Below are positions 1-5,300 of a stretch of DNA of 5,666 nucleotides, piece after piece. A model generated the notes under the pieces. It did no database searches and was not told where the DNA came from. It saw only the letters and a program-made list of their open reading frames with translations. Each line of letters begins with the position of its first letter. Within the stretch, counting starts at the first letter, position 1. The DNA is from Actinomycetota bacterium. GTDB taxonomy: Bacteria; Actinomycetota; Thermoleophilia; Gaiellales; Gaiellaceae. A program made the translations under genes and the position numbers. The stretch covers positions 1-5,666 of the forward strand of contig JACCRW010000219.1 of the NCBI GenBank assembly GCA_013813345.1, read 5' to 3'.

Positions 1-88
1 GGGGATTCGACCGTCAGTGGCTAGCACCTTCACGGCGCGAATCGAGCGGGAAACGAATCTGACCGTCGCGCGCATCCGCGCTGCCAGT
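1..88. other. Short flank beyond the transposase 3' end
   Basis: This stretch lies downstream of the transposase stop codon (TAG on the minus strand at 91-89) and runs to the window edge. I see no gene in it. It probably contains the end of the insertion element or flanking DNA. I could not identify a terminal inverted repeat, because the other end of the element appears to be deleted. Confidence 0.35.
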
Positions 89-869
89 CTAGGCGGCGAG
101 TGGTATCGCCCGTGCTCGGGCGAGCGCTTGGCCAAGCCTGGCGAGCATTGTGAGGTCGGCGTGAATCCGCACACGATCGATGCCGCGAGTGCGCAGCGGG
201 GCGAGGCCGTATTCGTGCTTGAGCCTGCCGAACTCGCGCTCCACGGCGGAGCGGCCCCGGTAGAGACGCTTCCACTCGTCCGTTCCGTAGGGGATCGCGG
301 TCAGCGGGATCGCGCGACCCTTGCGCAGGCAGATGATCGGAACGACTCCGCGCTCGACGGTCTCCGCGAATACCCGGTTTGTTGTCGTACCCCTTATCCA
401 TCGCGCACGTCTCGATTGCGAAGCCGCGAGCGTGGAGCGCGTCCAAGAGAGGCGCGACGTACAGGGACTCGTTGCGGCGGGCGGTCTCGACCTGCCACGC
501 GAGCGGAAGCCCGGTGCGCGTGCAGGCGGCGAGGTGCAGCTTGTACCCATAGAACCCTCCGCCCATGCGGGTGCTGACAGCGCTGCGGTGGCCCCAGGAG
601 GCGTCCGGGTCGCTGTAGACCTGCCGCTCCGGGCCGTTGTTGTAGAGGTACCGCTGGCCGTTCGCGTAGGCAGACATATCGCTCGCATCAATGGCAATGT
701 CACGGCCATAGTCAGGAAGCTCGCGCCGAAGTTCGTCCGCGATCCTGTCCACACACTCCGCCAGGGTGACCGCGTGCTCGCGCAGCTTCGTCATGAACCT
801 GTAGACGGCCCACTCGGACGGGGTGCCGCCGATAGCGTCGGCAAGTGCCGCGTGCTCCGCGATCAGCTC
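89..869 (-). pseudogene. DDE transposase (IS4/IS5 superfamily) remnant, N-truncated and frameshifted
   Basis: This is a broken transposase of the DDE_Tnp_1 type, an enzyme that would cut and join the ends of its insertion sequence. The 5' part reads in one frame and includes IAIDASD (first catalytic Asp near 689-687) and CAMDKGYDN (second Asp near 398-396). The 3' part reads in another frame and includes NRVFAETVERGVVP and YRGRSAVEREFGRLK. The latter fits the Y(2)R(3)E(6)K signature exactly, with the catalytic Glu at 241-239. Restoring the frame needs removal of one A from the AAA codon at 380-378. An ATG exists at 794, but clear transposase-like sequence continues upstream of it (LIAEHAALADAIGG, then TPSEWAVYRF). 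There is no ATG, GTG or TTG in that stretch before a TAG at 893-891, so the true start has been lost at the junction near 870. All three catalytic residues survive, but in two frames, so activity is unlikely. The exact IS family is not settled. Confidence 0.85.
378..380 (-). other. Frameshift site in the transposase (AAA run)
   Basis: On the minus strand, GAC AAC AAA CCG GGT encodes DNKPG in the upstream frame. Homology resumes one base later as AAC CGG GTA TTC (NRVF). One surplus A within the AAA explains the shift. The direction is +1. The sequence lacks the A-rich slippery heptamer followed by a structure that is usual for programmed -1 frameshifting in IS elements. A disabling indel or a sequencing error is therefore more likely than recoding. 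Confidence 0.75.
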
Positions 870-1284
870 GACGGAAGATGCGGTCGATCTCTACGGCCTT
901 GCGCTGGCGCCCTACGAGAGCACGCGGGCTCGGCTCGCCCTCGCCCGTGTCCTCCTCGAGCTCGGTTCCACCGATCGAGCGCTTGGGGAGGCCGGGGCTG
1001 CGCACATCGCCTTCCAGGAGCTCGGCGCCCGTCGCGCTGCGGCCGAGGCGGCCGAGCTGCTCCACCGGCTGGCGCCGGCGAAGCGGCCGGCAGGTCCGCT
1101 GACTCGCCGCGAGCTCCAGGTTCTCGCGCTGGTCTCCGCCGGTCGCAGCAATCGTCAGATCGCCTCGAACCTGGTCGTCAGCGAGCACACGGTGCACAGG
1201 CACGTCGCCAACATCCTGCGGAAGCTCGGGGCCCCGACGGGGGCTGCCGCCGCCGCACGCGCCACGCGCGACGGCCTGCTCTGA
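823..1284 (+). CDS. C-terminal remnant of a LuxR-family (MalT-like) transcriptional regulator
   Basis: The open frame runs from a GTG at 823, but its first 17 residues are antisense to transposase sequence and are not native. Recognisable regulator sequence starts near 874 (EDAVDLYGLALAPYE). It continues through helical TPR-like sequence (STRARLALARVLLELG, then ALGEAGAAHIAFQELGARR) typical of the region before the DNA-binding domain in large MalT/LAL-type LuxR proteins. From about 1096 there is a complete GerE-type HTH: PLTRRELQVLALVSAGRSN, then QIASNLVVSEHTVHRHVANI and LRKLGA. Full-length members are commonly several hundred residues or more, with an ATPase or sensor module. Here only about 136 native residues remain, with no ligand- or ATP-binding part. 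If expressed, it could bind DNA without its normal input, but it lacks its own start and promoter, so it is probably a pseudogene. It stops 117 bases before the methyltransferase on the same strand. Confidence 0.8.
   Translation: MPPIASASAACSAISSTEDAVDLYGLALAPYESTRARLALARVLLELGSTDRALGEAGAAHIAFQELGARRAAAEAAELLHRLAPAKRPAGPLTRRELQVLALVSAGRSNRQIASNLVVSEHTVHRHVANILRKLGAPTGAAAAARATRDGLL
867..876. other. Junction between the transposase remnant and the truncated LuxR-type gene
   Basis: To the left of about 870, the minus strand reads as transposase (ELIAEHAALADAIGG). To the right of about 874, the plus strand reads as a LuxR/MalT-type protein (EDAVDLYGL). Both genes lose their 5' portions at this point, so the breakpoint lies within a few bases of here. 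The exact base cannot be fixed without a homologous intact sequence. No flanking target duplication can be assessed, because the partner side is outside the window or deleted. Confidence 0.65.
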
Positions 1285-1362
1285 GGTCCAGCTCGGGAGT
1301 CGAAATGGCCCAGTCTCGCGAAGCCGCCGCGGCAGCTTGGAGCCAGACTCGGCGGACTCAGC

Positions 1363-1380
1363 CGCACGAACGGTCGTGCG
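1363..1380. promoter_or_regulatory. Perfect 7-bp inverted repeat upstream of the methyltransferase
   Basis: CGCACGA, the 4-base loop ACGG, then TCGTGCG, ends 7 bases before the Shine-Dalgarno sequence of the methyltransferase. It could be a regulator binding site or an mRNA hairpin near the ribosome binding site. It is not followed by a T-tract, so it is unlikely to be a terminator. I could not identify convincing -35/-10 boxes in the 1285-1401 spacer. The role is inferred from position only. Confidence 0.35.
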
Positions 1381-1387
1381 CCACCAC

Positions 1388-1393
1388 AAGGAG
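1388..1393 (+). promoter_or_regulatory. Ribosome binding site deciding a GTG start
   Basis: AAGGAG lies 8 bases upstream of the GTG at 1402. This near-ideal Shine-Dalgarno sequence and spacing fix the methyltransferase start at GTG 1402. Confidence 0.85.
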
Positions 1394-1401
1394 ATGACAC
1401 C

Positions 1402-2229
1402 GTGACAAGCACCGTGGAAGCAACGAAGCCCGACCTCGGCGCGATCAAGCAACGTCAGCAGCAGACCTGGGCGAGCGGTGACTTCGCCGTCGTGGCCGCC
1501 CGGATCGTGCTCGTGGCCGAGCGGCTCTGCGACACAGCCGACCTGCAGGCCGGCTGGCGCGTGCTCGACGTCGCCACCGGCAGCGGCAATGCCGCCATCG
1601 CCGCCGCCCGGCACGGCTGCACGGCGGTCGGCGTCGACTACGTCCCATCCCTGCTCGAGCGAGGTCGCCTGCGCGCGGCCGCCGAGGGCCTCTCGGTGGA
1701 ACTGCTGGAGGGAGACGCCGAGTCGCTGCCGTTCCCCGATGCTTCCTTCGACGCGGTCACATCGGTCTTCGGATCGATGTTCGCGCCGGATCACGGGAAG
1801 ACGGCGGCCGAGCTCCTCCGGGTCTGCCGGCCCGGCGGCACGATCGCCCTCGCGAGCTGGAGGCCGGAGGGCCTCATCGGCGAGCTCTTCCGCACGGTGG
1901 GCGCGCACGTGCCACCGCCTGCCGGACTCTCGTCGCCCCTGCTCTGGGGCACGGAAGGCCATCTGCGCGAGCTCCTCGGCGAGAGCATCGACTCGCTCGA
2001 GGTCACGGAGCGCACCTTCGCGTTCAGGTTCCTTTCCGCCGAGGACTTCGTCGCGTTCTTCCGGAGCTGGTATGGGCCGACGCTGAAGGCCCTCGAGGCG
2101 CTCGAGGGAACCGCTCGCGACGAGTTGGAGCGCGATCTCGTCGCGCTCGCCCGCCGGTTCGACCGGCTCGAAAGCGACGCGGTCGCGATCCCGGCGACGT
2201 ATACGGAAGCGGTGGCGATCAGGCGCTGA
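1402..2229 (+). CDS. Class I SAM-dependent methyltransferase, substrate unknown
   Basis: The 275-residue product has the class I (Rossmann-fold) methyltransferase core and should transfer a methyl group from S-adenosylmethionine, probably to a small molecule, in the cytoplasm. Motif I is VLDVATGSG (residues 54-62). The acidic residue that usually binds the SAM ribose is in GVDY (Asp79), and a further motif is EGDAESLPFPDASFDAV (103-119). A post-core strand region follows (LLRVCRPGGTIALASW, 138-153). The C-terminal part (about 160-275) has the LLWGTEGHLRELLG segment (180-193), resembling uncharacterised actinobacterial UbiE/Methyltransf_11-type proteins. There is no signal peptide or membrane segment. 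The GTG start is supported by AAGGAG 8 bases upstream. Its neighbours are a broken LuxR-type regulator upstream on the same strand and a convergent cell-wall operon downstream. The regulator may once have controlled it, but that is inference. The substrate cannot be deduced from sequence; a ubiquinone/menaquinone role should not be assumed. Confidence 0.88.
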   Translation: MTSTVEATKPDLGAIKQRQQQTWASGDFAVVAARIVLVAERLCDTADLQAGWRVLDVATGSGNAAIAAARHGCTAVGVDYVPSLLERGRLRAAAEGLSVELLEGDAESLPFPDASFDAVTSVFGSMFAPDHGKTAAELLRVCRPGGTIALASWRPEGLIGELFRTVGAHVPPPAGLSSPLLWGTEGHLRELLGESIDSLEVTERTFAFRFLSAEDFVAFFRSWYGPTLKALEALEGTARDELERDLVALARRFDRLESDAVAIPATYTEAVAIRR

Positions 2230-2239
2230 ACCGGGCTCT

Positions 2240-2267
2240 GCGAGGAAGCCGCGCCGTGGCTCCTCGC
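2240..2267. terminator. Candidate bidirectional terminator hairpin between convergent genes
   Basis: GCGAGG, a bulged A, AGCC, a 7-base loop (GCGCCGT), then GGCT and CCTCGC form a 10-bp stem with one bulge. It fills most of the 46-base gap between the methyltransferase stop (2229) and the ddl stop (2276), where a shared terminator would be expected. Neither side has a clean T-run (the plus side has only an alternating TCTCTCT at 2271-2277), so intrinsic termination may be weak. Confidence 0.5.
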
Positions 2268-2275
2268 GGATCTCT

Positions 2276-3295
2276 CTAGTACTCGAGTCCCGCGCGGCGC
2301 TCGTGTCGCTCGAGCGCAAGCTCGATCAGGCGGTCGAGGAGCTCCGCGTACGGAATCCCCGACGCCTCGAAGAGGCGGGCGTAGACGCTCGTCTCGGTGA
2401 AGCCGGGAATCGTGTTCAGCTCGTTCACGACCACCTCACCGTCCGCGCGGACGAAGAAGTCGACGCGGGCCATCCCCTCGCACTCGGTCGCGACGAACGC
2501 CTCCACGGCCAGCTCCTGCACGCGCGCCGCCGTAGCCTCGGGGATCCGGGCCGGGACGATGATGTCCGAGCCGCCTGCCGCGTACTTCGCCTCGTAGTCG
2601 TACCACTCGGCGTGGGGGACGATCTCGCCGACGACCGACGCGATCGGCAGCGGCCGCACATTCCCGAGGACGCCGCACTCGACCTCGGTGCCGGCGACGA
2701 ACTCCTCCACGAGCACCTTCTCGTCATGGCGCCGAGCGAGCGCGACGGCCGCCTCGAGCTCGACCTCGTCGTGCGCCTTCGAGATCCCGACCGACGAGCC
2801 GAGGCGCGCCGGCTTGACGAAGACCGGGTAGCCGAACGGGTTCGCGACATCGTCTCCGAGCCGGAGGGTCGCATTGCGCGCGACCGGGATCCTGCGGTCG
2901 CGCAGCACCGCCTTGAAGAGGTCCTTGTCCATGCAGAGCGCCGAGGCCGCGACGCCGGCGCCGACGTAGGGGACACCGGCGAGCTCGAGCAACCCCTGCA
3001 CCGTCCCGTCCTCGCCGAAGGGCCCGTGCAGGATCGGGAGGACTACATCCACCGAGCCGAGCGCCTGCGCAGGCGAGCTCGCCTCGGCCAGCACCGGCAG
3101 CGTCTCGAGCGGACTTTGTGTTGTAGCAACACTTTCTCCGAGCTTCCAGCGACCCTCGCGGCCGATCGCGATCTCGACGACCTCGTAGCGATCCGGATCG
3201 AGGGCCGCGAGGACGGAGCGCGCGGAGGCCAGCGAGATCTCGTGCTCGCTCGAGCGCCCGCCGGCCAGCACGGCCACCCGAACCCTCCTGCTCAC
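2276..3295 (-). CDS. ddl: D-alanine--D-alanine ligase
   Basis: This cytoplasmic ATP-grasp enzyme joins two D-alanines using ATP, giving the dipeptide added to the peptidoglycan precursor by MurF. The product is 339 residues from GTG 3295, normal for the family. The N-terminal domain begins VAVLAGGRSSEHEIS (7-21), with HGPFGEDG at 90-97. The ATP-grasp part contains KPARLGSSVGISK (161-173), VEEFVAGTEVE (196-206) and RVDFF (277-281, Asp279 a probable Mg ligand). Metal and substrate binding is completed by VNELNTIPGFT (290-300). The omega-loop YDYEAKY (232-238) carries the tyrosine typical of D-Ala-D-Ala ligases rather than D-Ala-D-Lac (Van-type) enzymes, so normal vancomycin-sensitive termini are predicted. 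The GTG overlaps the kinase stop as GTGA, implying translational coupling. An AGGAGG at 3289-3284 lies inside this reading frame and would suit a second GTG at 3277, making a product 6 residues shorter, so the start is uncertain by that amount. Confidence 0.96.
   Translation of the reverse strand: MSRRVRVAVLAGGRSSEHEISLASARSVLAALDPDRYEVVEIAIGREGRWKLGESVATTQSPLETLPVLAEASSPAQALGSVDVVLPILHGPFGEDGTVQGLLELAGVPYVGAGVAASALCMDKDLFKAVLRDRRIPVARNATLRLGDDVANPFGYPVFVKPARLGSSVGISKAHDEVELEAAVALARRHDEKVLVEEFVAGTEVECGVLGNVRPLPIASVVGEIVPHAEWYDYEAKYAAGGSDIIVPARIPEATAARVQELAVEAFVATECEGMARVDFFVRADGEVVVNELNTIPGFTETSVYARLFEASGIPYAELLDRLIELALERHERRAGLEY
3284..3289 (-). promoter_or_regulatory. Internal Shine-Dalgarno sequence for an alternative ddl start
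   Basis: AGGAGG on the minus strand encodes Arg3-Arg4 of the longer ddl product and is followed, after 6 bases, by a GTG at 3277-3275. No comparable SD sequence precedes GTG 3295. The shorter product would begin directly on the first beta strand (MAVLAGGRSS). Which start is used cannot be decided from sequence alone. Confidence 0.5.
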
Positions 3296-5298
3296 GGGTC
3301 CAGGGGAACGGTGTCGGTAGGCCCCGTGTCTACCGGCCCGGTGTCGGTAGGCCCCGTGTCTACCGGCCCGGTGTCGGTCGGCCCCGTGTCGGCGGGCGGC
3401 GGGAGCGGCTCGATCAACCTGCCGACGACGATCGTCACCGTCGTCCCCGGGATCGCCTGCCTTCCGCCCTCGGGATCCTGCTGGATCACGATCCCGTCCG
3501 AGAGCGGATCCTCGGTGTCCTCGCGCCTGACCCGAACGCGGAAGCCGGCGGTCTCGAGCTGCTCGCGCGCCTGATCCGCCTGCTGGGTCGTGACGTCGGG
3601 AATCGCCGTCGTCTGCGGGCCTTCGGAAACCCGGAGCGTGATCGTGGAGCCCTTGGCACGCGACGAGCCGGCGCTCGGCACCTGCTCCACGACGGTGCCT
3701 TCGGGCTCGTTCGACTCGACGTTCGTTCGCCCGACCCCGAAGCCGATCCCCTGCAGCTGAGACTCGGCGGATTCGTAGGCCGTGCCGACGACGTCCGGGA
3801 CCGCGATCGGCTTCGGCCCGATCGAGACGTTGATCCGTACGGTCGAGCCCTCTACGAGCGTCGTGCCGGCCTTCGGAGCCTGGCCCGTGACCGTGTTCGT
3901 CGGCCGCTCCGAGTTGATCTCCACCACCCGAGGGGTCAAGTCCGCGTCTCGGAGCGCCACGACCGCGTCGTCGCGGCTCCTCCCGACGACGCCCGGCACC
4001 CGCACCTTCTTCTTGCCCGTGGAGACGACGATCGTGACGAAGTTGCCCTTCTCGATCCGGTTCGGCGGCTCGGGAGACTGCTCGGCGACGATCCCGACCG
4101 GGACGTCGGAGCTCGGCCTGCGCTGGACGTTCGCCTGCAACCCCTCCGCCTCGATCTGCGCGACCGCTCGCGACTCCAGGATCCCCTCGACGTCCGGGAC
4201 GGTCACCGGCCTCGACGCGCTGAGCTGATTCTGGAGCTGGTCGTAGGCGAAGTAGCCTCCCACGGCCGCGAGCGCGAGCACCAGGATCGCGAGCAGCCAC
4301 GGCCAGATCGAGCGGCGCCGGCGCGTCTCGTCGTACTCGTAGTAGCGCCCGGGGGTGTAGGCGGTCGTGGCGGCGGTCGCCGGCCGGATCGTCGTCGGCG
4401 CATCGCGCACGTCCGTGCGCGAGAGGACGCTCGTCGCAGCCTCTGCGGTCTCCGCCGAGACGCCGATCCCGCGCCCGATCCGCTCGAGATCGGAGTCCAT
4501 CTCCTCGGCCGAGTGGTAGCGCTCGGAGGAGTCCTTCGCGAGCGCGCGCAGGATCACGTAGTCGAGGTCGCGTGGGATCTCGGGGCGATGCGTCGAGGGC
4601 GGCTCCGGCGTCTGCGAGAGGTGCTTCATCGCGATCTCGACCGGGGTGTCGCCGTTGAACGGGACCGACCCCGTCAAAAGCTCGTAGAGGACGATCCCCG
4701 CCGAGTAGAGATCCGAGGTCTGGTCGACGGGGGCGCCGCGGGCCTGTTCCGGCGAGAGGTACTGCGCCGTCCCGATGATCGAGCCCGCCTCGGTCATCTG
4801 GCTCGTGCCGGCGCGGGCGATCCCGAAGTCCATCACCTTGACGCGGCCGTCGCCGTCGACGATCACGTTGTGGGGCTTGATATCTCGATGGACGATCCCG
4901 CTGCGATGGGCGAAGCGCAGGGCGGAGAGGATCTGCCGCGAGTAGTCGATCGCGATCCCGATCGGCGAGGGGCCGCGCGCCACGATCAGCTCCTTCAGCG
5001 TCCGCCCCTCGACGTACTCCATCGCGATGTAGTAGGTGCCCTCGGCGTGGCCGCGGGCGAAGATCGAGACGATGTTCGGATGGTTGAGCCCGGCCGCGCT
5101 CTGCGCCTCCCGGCGGAAGCGCTCGACGAACTGCTCGTCGTTCGCGTGCCGCTCGTTCAGCATCTTGAGCGCGACCTGGCGTCCGAGCTCCTGATCCTCC
5201 GCCAGGTAGACGTCCGCCATCCCACCGGAGCCGAGCCGCCGGCGGACCACGTAGCGGTTGTCGAAGACCCTGTTGAGGAGCGTGTCGGTGGTGGCCAT
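3292..5298 (-). CDS. pknB: PknB-like transmembrane Ser/Thr protein kinase with four PASTA domains
   Basis: The 668-residue product is a Hanks-type kinase that senses the cell wall and phosphorylates division and wall-synthesis proteins. The cytoplasmic kinase domain spans about 14-275. It shows the glycine loop LGSGGMADVY (22-31), VALK (Lys45), the catalytic HRDIKPHN (137-144), DFG (157-159) and SPEQ (182-185). The activation loop carries Thr165 and Thr169. A Thr/Ala-rich linker leads to RRRR (326-329) and one membrane helix at about 331-352 (IWPWLLAILVLALAAVGGYF). Outside the membrane come four PASTA repeats at about 365-427, 432-494, 499-560 and 565-626, which in this family bind peptidoglycan fragments. 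A tandem-repeat Asp/Thr/Gly/Pro tail (about 637-668) ends the protein. ATG 5298 is chosen because the kinase begins a few residues later (VFDNRYVVRRRLG) and it lies 2 bases after the upstream penicillin-binding protein stop. It overlaps ddl by 4 bases. The symbol reflects architecture and context, not proven orthology. Confidence 0.95.
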   Translation of the reverse strand: MATTDTLLNRVFDNRYVVRRRLGSGGMADVYLAEDQELGRQVALKMLNERHANDEQFVERFRREAQSAAGLNHPNIVSIFARGHAEGTYYIAMEYVEGRTLKELIVARGPSPIGIAIDYSRQILSALRFAHRSGIVHRDIKPHNVIVDGDGRVKVMDFGIARAGTSQMTEAGSIIGTAQYLSPEQARGAPVDQTSDLYSAGIVLYELLTGSVPFNGDTPVEIAMKHLSQTPEPPSTHRPEIPRDLDYVILRALAKDSSERYHSAEEMDSDLERIGRGIGVSAETAEAATSVLSRTDVRDAPTTIRPATAATTAYTPGRYYEYDETRRRRSIWPWLLAILVLALAAVGGYFAYDQLQNQLSASRPVTVPDVEGILESRAVAQIEAEGLQANVQRRPSSDVPVGIVAEQSPEPPNRIEKGNFVTIVVSTGKKKVRVPGVVGRSRDDAVVALRDADLTPRVVEINSERPTNTVTGQAPKAGTTLVEGSTVRINVSIGPKPIAVPDVVGTAYESAESQLQGIGFGVGRTNVESNEPEGTVVEQVPSAGSSRAKGSTITLRVSEGPQTTAIPDVTTQQADQAREQLETAGFRVRVRREDTEDPLSDGIVIQQDPEGGRQAIPGTTVTIVVGRLIEPLPPPADTGPTDTGPVDTGPTDTGPVDTGPTDTVPLDP
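3311..3390. repeat. 30-bp tandem repeat coding for the kinase C-terminal tail
   Basis: Two identical 30-base units (3311-3340 and 3341-3370) are followed by a 20-base partial third copy (3371-3390) with one mismatch. Each unit consists of two related 15-base halves, giving alternating DTGPT and DTGPV pentapeptides in the kinase tail. Within each full unit CGGTAG and CTACCG (3315-3320 with 3330-3335, and 3345-3350 with 3360-3365) can pair around a 9-base loop. Such arrays are prone to copy-number change by slippage. Confidence 0.9.
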
Positions 5299-5300
5299 CT

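Noticed and set aside
1..21. The GGGGATTCGACC stretch resembles the 5' part of tmRNA, and its reverse complement resembles a tRNA T-arm.
   Set aside because: The following sequence has no tmRNA tag frame or pairing, the T-loop lacks the TTC core, and the region is cut by the window edge.
5..889. GATTCGACCG at 5-14 and CGGTCGATC at 881-889 look like a near inverted repeat that could be IS ends.
   Set aside because: The match is short and needs a gap, and the right copy lies inside conserved coding sequence of the LuxR-type gene (AVDLY), so it is probably chance.
712..2319. A long open frame on the minus strand antisense to the methyltransferase and the regulator fragment.
   Set aside because: High GC keeps this frame open. 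Its translation is Arg/Ala/Glu-rich with no recognisable domain, while the opposite strand encodes clear families.
3311..3390. The regular 30-bp repeats considered as a CRISPR array.
   Set aside because: The units are head-to-tail with no spacers and encode in-frame pentapeptides of the kinase.
2303..3574. A long plus-strand open frame opposite ddl and the kinase tail.
   Set aside because: It mirrors the codon bias of the real minus-strand genes and has no domain of its own; its repetitive SVGPVSTGPV segment is the antisense of the kinase tail repeat.
3296..4300. The ddl reading frame stays open for another 335 codons upstream, suggesting a large fusion protein.
   Set aside because: That stretch is antisense-free but overlaps the kinase PASTA domains in another frame and reads as low-complexity Arg/Gly-rich sequence. 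Ddl homology begins only at about 3280.
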